Origin: Lachnospiraceae bacterium
Lineage (GTDB): Bacteria > Bacillota > Clostridia > Lachnospirales > Lachnospiraceae
Length of the DNA: 52,802 nucleotides
Assembly: GCA_910575035.1 (NCBI GenBank)
Contig: CAJTDL010000030.1
Coordinates: forward strand, 1-52,802
Direction of reading: 5' to 3'
Part shown: positions 25,492-32,852 of the stretch, one piece after another
How the letters are laid out: each line of letters begins with the position of its first letter
Numbering within the stretch: position 1 is the stretch's first letter
Translations under genes and position numbers: made by a program
Notes under the pieces: model-generated
Told to the model about the DNA's origin: nothing
The model's database searches: none
Seen by the model: the letters and a program-made list of their open reading frames with translations, nothing else

Positions 25492-26331
25492 ATGAAAAAG
25501 AAATATTTTCAGAGAGAAATTCTCTTTTTGGCGCCAAGCCTTATAGGGGTTTCTGTTTTTGTGCTGATTCCTTTTGTGGATGTGGTGCGGAGGTCTTTTA
25601 CGGATGTGACGGGGAAAGCCTTTGTGGGATTTCAGAATTACAGGACAGTGGCTGGGAACCAGGCCTTCCGGCTGGCGATGGGGAATACGGTGAGATTCCT
25701 TATGGTATGCGTGCCGCTTTTGCTGGCGGTGTCGCTGCTGATGGCCCATTTGGCTTATTTTGGGAAAAGCAGGGTTTATCCGAAGGTTTGCCTGCTGCCT
25801 ATGGCAGTTCCCATTGTATCTTTGGCCTTTGTGTGGAAAATACTGTTTCATGCAAATGGGATGGTTAACAGCTATTTGGGGACTTCTGTGGACTGGCTGA
25901 ATTCTTCTTATGCATTTGCGGTGCTGGTGGCCAGTTTCCTGTGGAAAAATATGGGGTACTATGTGGTGCTGTGGGCCACTGGGCTGGAAGGAATCCCCAA
26001 AAGCCTGTATGAAGCTGCGTCCCTGGACGGGGCGGGAGCCGCTGCTAAATTCTTCCATATTACCCTGCCAGGGCTGCGGCCTATGGCGTCAGCAGCTTTG
26101 GTACTGGCTGTCACAGGGACTTTGAAATCTTATCGGGAGGCGTATTTGCTGGCGGGGGAATACCCAGATCAAAGTATTTATATGATACAGCATGTGTTCC
26201 ATAACTGGTTTCGGGATATGTCCATGGAGAAAATGGCGGCAAGCGCGGTGGCAGTGGCCATTGCATTTGCAGTGATGGTATATCCTTTCCGGAAAAAAGG
26301 CGGTGGGAATCTTGAAACGATCCATTCTTAG
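25492..26331 (+). CDS. CUT1 sugar ABC permease (MalF/UgpA type)
   Basis: A 279-residue membrane protein with six predicted helices and the cytoplasmic EAA loop EAASLDGAGAAAKFFHITLPG, which contacts the ATPase. It begins MKKKYFQREILFLAPSLIGV. AGGAGCC precedes the ATG. It lies 29 bases after the binding-protein gene and overlaps the next permease by 29 bases. The ATPase is presumably a shared MsmK/UgpC-type subunit encoded elsewhere. Confidence 0.9.
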   Translation: MKKKYFQREILFLAPSLIGVSVFVLIPFVDVVRRSFTDVTGKAFVGFQNYRTVAGNQAFRLAMGNTVRFLMVCVPLLLAVSLLMAHLAYFGKSRVYPKVCLLPMAVPIVSLAFVWKILFHANGMVNSYLGTSVDWLNSSYAFAVLVASFLWKNMGYYVVLWATGLEGIPKSLYEAASLDGAGAAAKFFHITLPGLRPMASAALVLAVTGTLKSYREAYLLAGEYPDQSIYMIQHVFHNWFRDMSMEKMAASAVAVAIAFAVMVYPFRKKGGGNLETIHS

Positions 26332-27160
26332 GGGGGTGGCCTTGGGAGTATTAGGGGGTATGTGCATTTTGTCTTGTTTTCCAGTGTTTTTGCTGGCGGT
26401 TGGGGCTGTGGCAAGCGAGGGGGAATTGCTGGTTTATTTTCAGGGGCTGTTTGAAGATGGGGGAAGGACGTTTTTCTTGCTGTTTCCGTCTTTTCCAACA
26501 GGCAAAGGTTTTTTGGAACTGTTATTGGATACGCCGGAATTTTATGTGGTTTTCTGGAATTCCATTAAGATTACAGGATGTATCCTTGTGGGGCAGCTTT
26601 TGGTTTCTGTGCCGGCTGCCTGGGGGTTTTCCAGATGGCATGGGAGGGTGAGCAGCGTATTGTTTTATGTTTATACGGTTCTGATGCTGCTGCCGTTTCA
26701 GGTTACTATGCTGTCAAATTATATTGTGATTGACCGGCTGGGGCTGCTGGATACGCAGGCTGCAGTTATATTGCCGGCAGTGTTTTCTACATTTCCGGTA
26801 TTTTTGGCCTATCGTTATTTTATTGGGATACCAGAGGAAATTTATGAGGCGTTTTCTTTGGAGAGCAGCAGTAAGGTTCGGCTGTTCTGGCATATCGGAG
26901 TGCCAATGGCTTTGCCTGGGATCCGGGCGGCTGTTTTGCTGGGGGTGATGGAGTATTGGAATATGATAGAGCAGCCGCTGCTTTTTTTGAAGACGGCTTC
27001 TTTGTGGCCGTATGCTTTGTGTTTGCCGGAGATTAGCGGGGAGAATGTGCAGTATATTTTTGTGTTTTCGCTGGTTGTGCTGGTTCCGGTGGGGTTGGTG
27101 AGCTTTTGGGGGAGGGAGGAGATTCGGGAAGGAATTGGGGTGATGGTAGCGAAAAGGTGA
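26303..27160 (+). CDS. CUT1 sugar ABC permease (MalG/UgpE type)
   Basis: A 285-residue permease starting at GTG 26303 (TTG 26312 is an alternative). Six hydrophobic segments are visible. The EAA-like loop EEIYEAFSLESSSKVRLFWH departs from the consensus (EAA...G), with Ser-Lys in place of the invariant Gly; this could weaken ATPase contact. GNxPA-type final loops are replaced by VPVGLVSFWGRE. It pairs with the preceding permease. Confidence 0.84.
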   Translation: MGILKRSILRGVALGVLGGMCILSCFPVFLLAVGAVASEGELLVYFQGLFEDGGRTFFLLFPSFPTGKGFLELLLDTPEFYVVFWNSIKITGCILVGQLLVSVPAAWGFSRWHGRVSSVLFYVYTVLMLLPFQVTMLSNYIVIDRLGLLDTQAAVILPAVFSTFPVFLAYRYFIGIPEEIYEAFSLESSSKVRLFWHIGVPMALPGIRAAVLLGVMEYWNMIEQPLLFLKTASLWPYALCLPEISGENVQYIFVFSLVVLVPVGLVSFWGREEIREGIGVMVAKR

Positions 27161-27314
27161 TGTGATGACATTCTTTTTTGGCGGGTGGGACGCCAGAGGC
27201 AAAAGGGAAAATATATCTGAGAATGTCGGGGGGGATTGGGGATGTGAAAGGAAGGAGATGGATATTGGCATATGAAAGTAAAATTAGGAAAGAATGGAAA
27301 CGAGGTGCTGGTAT

Positions 27315-28994
27315 ATGGAAGTGAAAAAGTGTGTGGAAAGGGTATTTTGCAATGAGAACGTTAATGCAATTTTGCTGTTTTTGGTGGGGATGGCGTTTAT
27401 AACGGTGATAGCTAGGATGGCGGATTCTTTTATGGTTCCGCAGGTGGTTGTGGGGGCTTCCCAGGAAATGAGGCTGCAGTATCCGATGGAAATTGAAGGG
27501 CAGATTCGGGCAAAGGGGAAACGGGCTGTGTACTGTATGGAAAATCTGCGGGTTGCGCAGGTGATGGTGGAGAAGGGGGATAGGGTGGAAAAAGGGGATT
27601 TGCTTTTTACGGTTGACAAGGATGGGCTGCAGGAGCAGATCCAGCAGATAGGGCAGGAAATACAAAAGGGCGGGCTGCAGATGGAGGATTTGGAGCGGGC
27701 ATATGACAAACAGGCTGCGCAGCAAGCCCAGGAATACAGACGGGCAAAAGAGGATTACCAGGAGGCCGAAAGGGCAGCAGAAAATGCGGTAAACGCAGCT
27801 TATCAGGAAATGGAAAAGGCAAGGCAGGAATTGTCGCAGCATGATGGAGTAAGGCCGGTGGAGGATTTTGGTGGGATGGGAGAAAGAATTTTGGGCAGCG
27901 GGGAAATAGAAAGGGGGGAAGTAAAAGGATATAATATTGGGGGGCAAGAAAATAGGTTAGAAATGAAGGGGAATGAAGCGGGGGAAGGTGGAACAGAAGT
28001 GGATGAAGCAGGAGAAGGTGGAACAGAAGTGGATGGGGAAACAGGAGTGAATGGAGTGGGGAAGGCTGGAACAGGAGTGGATGAAGCAGGAGAAGGTGGA
28101 ACAGAAGTGGATGGGGAAAAAGAAGCGGGGGAAGTGCAGGATCATGAAAGAATTGAGGATACAGGTTTAGAAAGCTCTTTGGCGGTTTGGGTGCAGAAAA
28201 GGGAGGAACTGGCGCAGCAATATGCGGAGAAGCAGAAGCTATATGAAGATGCTGTTGCTTCTAAGGATGTTTCTCTGAAAAATGCCGCAAGGCAGTTAGA
28301 GGACTGCAGCCAGGAAATTTCCAGGGATAATGCCCAGGCATTGCTGCAGATGGAGCAGGAAAAGCTGTTTGATACTTTGCAGGAGCTGGAGGAAATAGAT
28401 AAGGCAGATGGAAAAATCTGTGCCAGTTTGGACGGGAAGGTTTTTGAATGTGTGTTATCTACAGGTTCTATTACTACCACAGAGCCTGCTTTGATCCTGG
28501 AAGATTTGAGCCAGCCCCTTCAGTTTGAGGGGATGATAAGCCAATCTGACTGTCCTTGGGTAGAAGAAGGCATAGAATGTTCTCTTAAGGCAAAAGGCGG
28601 TTTGGCTCCGATAGAGGGTCTGAAGATCAGCAAGGTGGCAGAAGATGAGGAAGGACAGGGCGCATATCGTGTGGTTGCTGAAGTGCATTCAGATTCTGCC
28701 ATCCAGACAGGAGAGGCAACCTTGAGCTTTACCCAGGAGAGCGGCCGTTATTCTGACTGCATCCCTGTTTCATCCCTGCACACGGGGGACGCAGGCAATT
28801 ATATCTTTGGAATCAAAGAAGATATTACGATCCTTGGCATCCAGTCTGTAGCCGAGCGGATCCCTGTAACTCCTATAGAAGAAAATGGCGAATATGTAGC
28901 TGTAAAAGAAGATTTATCTGCATACAGCGCCATTATCATAAACGCAAGCAAATCTATAAAGGAAGGTGACCGCGTACGAATTGCAGAAGAATAA
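27315..28994 (+). CDS. HlyD-like membrane-fusion adaptor with repeat-rich insert
   Basis: A 559-residue protein anchored by one membrane helix (about 18-36). A biotinyl/lipoyl half-motif follows (GKRAVYCMENLRVAQVMVEK, GDRVEKGDLLFTVD), then a long coiled-coil hairpin (about 95-380), a second lipoyl half (GKICASLDGKVFECVLSTGS) and beta-barrel regions (DSAIQTGEATLSFTQ). This is the plan of HlyD/AcrA-type adaptors. The hairpin is interrupted by a Gly/Glu-rich repeat (27970-28130). Such adaptors normally serve exporters; beside an import-type CUT1 system it is unusual. I start at ATG 27315; the upstream GTG-like extension has no ribosome site. Confidence 0.82.
   Translation: MEVKKCVERVFCNENVNAILLFLVGMAFITVIARMADSFMVPQVVVGASQEMRLQYPMEIEGQIRAKGKRAVYCMENLRVAQVMVEKGDRVEKGDLLFTVDKDGLQEQIQQIGQEIQKGGLQMEDLERAYDKQAAQQAQEYRRAKEDYQEAERAAENAVNAAYQEMEKARQELSQHDGVRPVEDFGGMGERILGSGEIERGEVKGYNIGGQENRLEMKGNEAGEGGTEVDEAGEGGTEVDGETGVNGVGKAGTGVDEAGEGGTEVDGEKEAGEVQDHERIEDTGLESSLAVWVQKREELAQQYAEKQKLYEDAVASKDVSLKNAARQLEDCSQEISRDNAQALLQMEQEKLFDTLQELEEIDKADGKICASLDGKVFECVLSTGSITTTEPALILEDLSQPLQFEGMISQSDCPWVEEGIECSLKAKGGLAPIEGLKISKVAEDEEGQGAYRVVAEVHSDSAIQTGEATLSFTQESGRYSDCIPVSSLHTGDAGNYIFGIKEDITILGIQSVAERIPVTPIEENGEYVAVKEDLSAYSAIIINASKSIKEGDRVRIAEE
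27970..28130 (+). repeat. In-frame tandem repeat in the adaptor's coiled coil
   Basis: Copies of a 30-base unit coding EAGEGGTEVD, with degenerate copies (GETGVNGVGKAGTGVD), repeat in frame. All copies keep multiples of three. The unit GCAGGAGAAGGTGGAACAGA is identical in at least three places. Confidence 0.85.
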
Positions 28995-29947
28995 AAAACA
29001 GAAGCTATTGGCGTTCCCAGATTGCCCTTCTTTTTTGGGGAACCCTGTTCCTCCTTAGCTTTGCCCAATTCAATCTCCATTTTAAGAATCTGGAGGCATT
29101 AGAGGAGGATTGTGTTTATCTCTATTCAGATCCGGATTCTGCGAATTGTGCGGCAGAAAGGGTGCGGGCAGGGAAGGGTTCTTCTGAGTGTCCCAATTTC
29201 AGTGCCGGCCAGAAAGGGCAGGGCCTTCCAACGCTCCAACCAGGCTATTATGTATGGCTTGAAAAGGAGGAACTCTCACAAAATATTAAGTTCCAAAAAG
29301 AATCAGCACCTCTTTTGGCCATTATGGTAAGCGGGCTCAAACCCTTAAATTACCAGAATGCAGAATACGCATTCTCTGACAGTGGGCAAAGAATAGATAT
29401 CATCCTGCTGAAGTGGGTAAATTATGCTGGCATAGATGTTTTCTTCCTAATGGTTTTTATTTATTTATGTTATGGTTCCGGCAGGCGTGGCATTGGCCAA
29501 TGGCAGATCCTTTTTTCTGGTTTTCTATGGATTCTATACTTGAAGCAGTTTGCATTCCAGGACACAGAAAAATTCCCTTTCTGGCTTCTGCCAGGAAAAT
29601 GGTCAGACATGAAAGGGTGGCAGGCTTTGCTGTCTGCCTTAAAAGGGCAGATCCAGTATCTTATCCATTTCCAGGATTCCCCTTTTATCCAGGGGTATTA
29701 TAATGGGATATGCAAAAGCCTGATTTGTTTGGGCAGTTCCTTTTTCTTCTTCCATTTCTTTTTCCAATATTCTTACAGACAGGAAGCCCCTAAATTGGCG
29801 CACCTTACAATGGCGGCTCTCTCTGTATTTGTTTCTATTTATAATGCGGGCCGGGATTTGAAAATGCTGCTTTATTTCTTCCCTGTTTTTATGGCCTGCT
29901 TCTATAATAGTGCGGAAGAAATCTCCAAATCCGCAAAAAGCCGTTAA
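28991..29947 (+). CDS. Membrane protein of unknown function, probable ATA start
   Basis: The frame continues upstream of its first GTG (29162) to an N-terminal membrane segment, KNRSYWRSQIALLFWGTLFL then LSFAQF. The only start that fits is ATA 28991, inside ATAA, where the TAA is the adaptor's stop. One substitution from ATGA, the classic stop/start overlap, would explain it. The 318-residue protein then has a soluble region (about 40-145) and four or five C-terminal helices (VFFLMVFIYLCYGSG, QILFSGFLWILYL, SLICLGSSFFFFHFFFQYSY, FFPVFMACFYN). I do not recognise a family; the operon suggests a partner of the HlyD-like adaptor. Confidence 0.65.
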   Translation: MKNRSYWRSQIALLFWGTLFLLSFAQFNLHFKNLEALEEDCVYLYSDPDSANCAAERVRAGKGSSECPNFSAGQKGQGLPTLQPGYYVWLEKEELSQNIKFQKESAPLLAIMVSGLKPLNYQNAEYAFSDSGQRIDIILLKWVNYAGIDVFFLMVFIYLCYGSGRRGIGQWQILFSGFLWILYLKQFAFQDTEKFPFWLLPGKWSDMKGWQALLSALKGQIQYLIHFQDSPFIQGYYNGICKSLICLGSSFFFFHFFFQYSYRQEAPKLAHLTMAALSVFVSIYNAGRDLKMLLYFFPVFMACFYNSAEEISKSAKSR

Positions 29948-29977
29948 GGCAAAATATTAAGGACAGCGGCTTTTTCG
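29935..29977 (+). terminator. Terminator of the 23.1-29.9 kb operon
   Basis: AAAAAGCCG pairs with CGGCTTTTT and overlaps the stop codon of the last gene. Confidence 0.75.
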
Positions 29978-30095
29978 CGGGACGAATCCTCTGCAGTTTG
30001 TGGCGGGGGATTTTTTTTGTGCAGAAATTTCTGCCCTAAGTCATACCAGTATTCTGTCTATTTATTCAAAAAATTGCCATCTTCTATCTTAAAGA

Positions 30096-30171
30096 TATGC
30101 ATATTGCATAAAAATCCCCCTAAAAAAAATAATTACCTCACCTAGTTCACTAAAGGATTTTCACTTATAAT
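30096..30171 (+). promoter_or_regulatory. Operator-like palindrome and -10 box before the mannoside locus
   Basis: TATGCA-TAT-TGCATA (30096-30110) is a perfect inverted repeat. A consensus -10 TATAAT lies at 30166-30171, about 50 bases before the ATPase ATG, with only a weak -35, so an activator (for example the YesN-type regulator of this locus) may be needed. The gap 29978-30219 holds nothing else. Confidence 0.5.
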
Positions 30172-30219
30172 AATCACAACAAAGAAAAACAACCAATAAC
30201 CAAAAATTCTAGGGAAAAG

Positions 30220-31743
30220 ATGGTGAATAAGATGAATGAAACGATTGTTTTACTGGACCACATATCCAAAAGCTTCCCCGGTGTAAAAGCTTTGGATAAC
30301 GTCCACTTCGAACTCCGCTCCGGAGAGGTTATGGCGCTTTTAGGGGAAAACGGAGCTGGAAAAAGCACCCTGATGAAAATCCTAAGCGGCGTCTATACCC
30401 GAGATGAAGGCACCATGCAGATTTTCGGCAAGGAATGCGGCAACCTGACCCCCAAGCAGGCACAGGAACTTGGGGTAGCCATTATCCACCAGGAATTGAA
30501 CATGTGCAGGCACCTCTCCATTGCAGAGAACATGTTCTTAGGAAGGGAAAAGCGAAAAGGCATTATCCTTTCTGACCAGGAGATGGAAAAAGAGGCGAAA
30601 GCGGTATTGGATGAGCTGAAGATTGACCTGGATCCAAAGCAGGTGGTAGGCGACCTTCCCGTTTCCAAGCAGCAGATGGTGGAAATTGCCAAAGCCCTTT
30701 CCTTCAATGCCAAGGTGCTGATTATGGATGAACCCACATCCGCATTGACAGCCAAGGAAATTGACGACCTGTTCCGCATTATCAAGGACTTAAGGTCAAA
30801 GGGCTGTGGAATTGTTTATATTTCCCACAGGCTGGAAGAGCTGCAGCATATTGTAGACCGTGTGACCATCATGCGGGATGGCCAGTACATAACGAGCATG
30901 AATTTTGCGGACGCCACTATGGATGAGATTATCGCCAATATGGTAGGCCGTGAGATCAAAGAAAAGTTCCCCCGTGTGGAATGTAAAAAAGGCAAGAAAG
31001 TCTTTGAAGTGAAGAACCTGAATGCAGGCCGTATGGTGCGTGATATCAACTTTGCTTTATATGAAGGCGAGATCGTAGGCTTTGCAGGCCTGATGGGCGC
31101 AGGGCGTACGGAGACGACCCGGGCGATTTTCGGGGTTGACCCAAAAGATGGCGGGGAAATCATCCTGGACGGGAACCAAGTTACCATCCGCAAGCCAGAG
31201 GACGCCATTAAGGCCGGGATCGTGCTGGCGCCGGAGGACAGGAAGAAAGACGGGCTTTGTACGAAACTCAGTATCCGCCATAATATTGCCCTTCCAAACC
31301 TGGATCTGATCTGCGACAAGCTTGGCGTTGTGAGAAGCAAGAAAGAAGACAAAATGTGCAGCCATGCAGTAGAGAGCCTGAAGATCAAGACGCCGAATGT
31401 GGATGTGCTGGCAGGCAACCTTTCCGGTGGAAACCAGCAGAAGGTTGTAGTTGGAAAATGGCTGGCAAGGAATTCCAGGGTTGTAATCTTTGACGAGCCG
31501 ACCAGAGGAATTGACGTGGCGGCAAAAGTAGAAATTTACAACCTGATGAATCAGCTGAAAAAGAGCGGGATTGCAGTTATGTTTGTTTCATCTGAAATGC
31601 CCGAGGTTATGGGAATTGCAGATCGGATCATTGTAATGTGCGATGGAAGGATTACGGGAGAGCTTTCGGCAAAGGGCGCGACCCAGAACGAAATCCTCAC
31701 GCTGGCAACCCAGTTTGAAAAGAAAATTACAGCAAAGGCCTAA
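30220..31743 (+). CDS. CUT2 sugar ABC ATPase (MglA/RbsA type)
   Basis: A 507-residue tandem ATPase. The first half has Walker A GENGAGKST, signature LPVSKQQMVEIAKAL, Walker B VLIMDEPTSAL and YISHRLEE. The second has the usual degenerate Walker A GLMGAGRTE, signature NLSGGNQQKVVVGKWL and Walker B VVIFDEPTRGIDV. This is the complete and normal composition for the galactose/ribose/xylose importer family. It starts a unit of ATPase, permease and binding protein spaced by 20 and 78 bases. With a mannosidase and mannose isomerase downstream, mannose or a manno-oligosaccharide is the likely cargo. Confidence 0.93.
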   Translation: MVNKMNETIVLLDHISKSFPGVKALDNVHFELRSGEVMALLGENGAGKSTLMKILSGVYTRDEGTMQIFGKECGNLTPKQAQELGVAIIHQELNMCRHLSIAENMFLGREKRKGIILSDQEMEKEAKAVLDELKIDLDPKQVVGDLPVSKQQMVEIAKALSFNAKVLIMDEPTSALTAKEIDDLFRIIKDLRSKGCGIVYISHRLEELQHIVDRVTIMRDGQYITSMNFADATMDEIIANMVGREIKEKFPRVECKKGKKVFEVKNLNAGRMVRDINFALYEGEIVGFAGLMGAGRTETTRAIFGVDPKDGGEIILDGNQVTIRKPEDAIKAGIVLAPEDRKKDGLCTKLSIRHNIALPNLDLICDKLGVVRSKKEDKMCSHAVESLKIKTPNVDVLAGNLSGGNQQKVVVGKWLARNSRVVIFDEPTRGIDVAAKVEIYNLMNQLKKSGIAVMFVSSEMPEVMGIADRIIVMCDGRITGELSAKGATQNEILTLATQFEKKITAKA

Positions 31744-31763
31744 GGGACAGGAGGAAAAGGAAA

Positions 31764-32774
31764 ATGAATCAGAGCAAACAGAATCCATTGAAAAAAATAT
31801 TAAGTATCCGTGGCATGGGCGGTGCGCTCACTGCATTTGCCGGGCTTATCATTATTTATATTGTATTTGGCATTATTAACCCGACCGTTTATTCCGGGCA
31901 GAATATTATGAACCTGCTCCGTTCTATGTCAAAATACCTGTTGATTGGTATTGGGCAGAGCTATGTATTGATTACAGGAAATATTGATTTGTCTATCGGC
32001 TCTATGGTAGGAATGAGCGCCATGATATCTGCCACTATGATGGCAGGCGGCGTATCTCCCATTATTGCAATCGTAGTCTCAATGGCTTGCTGCCTTGCAA
32101 TCGGCGTTTTGAACGGCATCATGGTTGGGAAGTTCAAGCTTCCGCCTTTCATCGCTACTTTGGGAACCATGTTTGTGGCCCGCGGCGTGGCTTACATGGT
32201 AAATGGGAACCGTAACACAGAGGCAATCAGCTCTGGAATCGGCAAAGAAGCTGCAGACGGCTTCCAGAATTTCTTCTATTATGGAAAAACCTTAGGCGTT
32301 TATAATACCTTCTGGATTGCAATTGTGTTATTTATTATCTTCTTTTTCCTGCTTTCTAAGACCAGGACAGGAAGGCATATTTACGCCATCGGCTCTAATG
32401 TGGATGCGGCAAAGCTCTCTGGCGTAAATGTTGTGGCAACTACCACAAAGACATATTTGGTAAGCGCGTTTTGTGCATGTGTAGTAGGATTGATCCTCTG
32501 CGGGCAGGCTAACATGGGAAATATGGAAGCTGGAAACATGTATGAGATGTACGGCGTGGCTGCCGGCGTAATCGGCGGCGTGTCTCCATTAGGCGGAACA
32601 GGCCTTCTGTTAGGCACATTGGCAGGCTCTGCCGTATGGCAGACTCTGGAAAACGGCCTGAATATGATTGGCGCCCAGGTAGGTATCCAGCGTCTCGTAA
32701 TCGGTATTATCGTAGTATGTGCCGTAATGCTGGATGTGGTATTCAGAAGCGGCGTAATCAAGAAGAAAAAATAA
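31764..32774 (+). CDS. CUT2 sugar ABC permease (MglC/RbsC type)
   Basis: A 336-residue protein with eight to ten hydrophobic segments and the family hallmarks LITGNIDLSIGSMVG and KTRTGRHIYAIGSN, plus SGVNVVATTTKTYLVSAF. AGGAGGAAAAGGAAA precedes the ATG. It forms the channel for the ATPase just upstream. Confidence 0.93.
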   Translation: MNQSKQNPLKKILSIRGMGGALTAFAGLIIIYIVFGIINPTVYSGQNIMNLLRSMSKYLLIGIGQSYVLITGNIDLSIGSMVGMSAMISATMMAGGVSPIIAIVVSMACCLAIGVLNGIMVGKFKLPPFIATLGTMFVARGVAYMVNGNRNTEAISSGIGKEAADGFQNFFYYGKTLGVYNTFWIAIVLFIIFFFLLSKTRTGRHIYAIGSNVDAAKLSGVNVVATTTKTYLVSAFCACVVGLILCGQANMGNMEAGNMYEMYGVAAGVIGGVSPLGGTGLLLGTLAGSAVWQTLENGLNMIGAQVGIQRLVIGIIVVCAVMLDVVFRSGVIKKKK

Positions 32775-32803
32775 GAATTAGACGCCGGCTGGCGCTAAGA
32801 TAA

Positions 32804-32820
32804 ATGTAAACAGTTTACAT
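32804..32820. promoter_or_regulatory. Palindrome between permease and binding-protein genes
   Basis: ATGTAAACAGTTTACAT is symmetrical around the central A/G and sits 33 bases before the binding-protein ATG. It resembles LacI-family operators and could also be an mRNA stem that protects the binding-protein message. A related half, TGTAAACAGTT, occurs at 34962-34972 before the mannosidase gene. Confidence 0.5.
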
Positions 32821-32852
32821 GTTCACACAAAAATTTAAGGAGGAAGAAAAGG

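Noticed and set aside
27033-27947. 304-codon minus-strand frame opposite the permease and adaptor
   Set aside because: Composition (Phe, Pro, His runs) is typical of antisense of acidic, Gly-rich coding sequence; the sense genes are clear.
29162-29947. GTG 29162 as the true start of the last operon gene
   Set aside because: It would drop a convincing N-terminal membrane helix and an uninterrupted coding frame upstream, and has no ribosome site.
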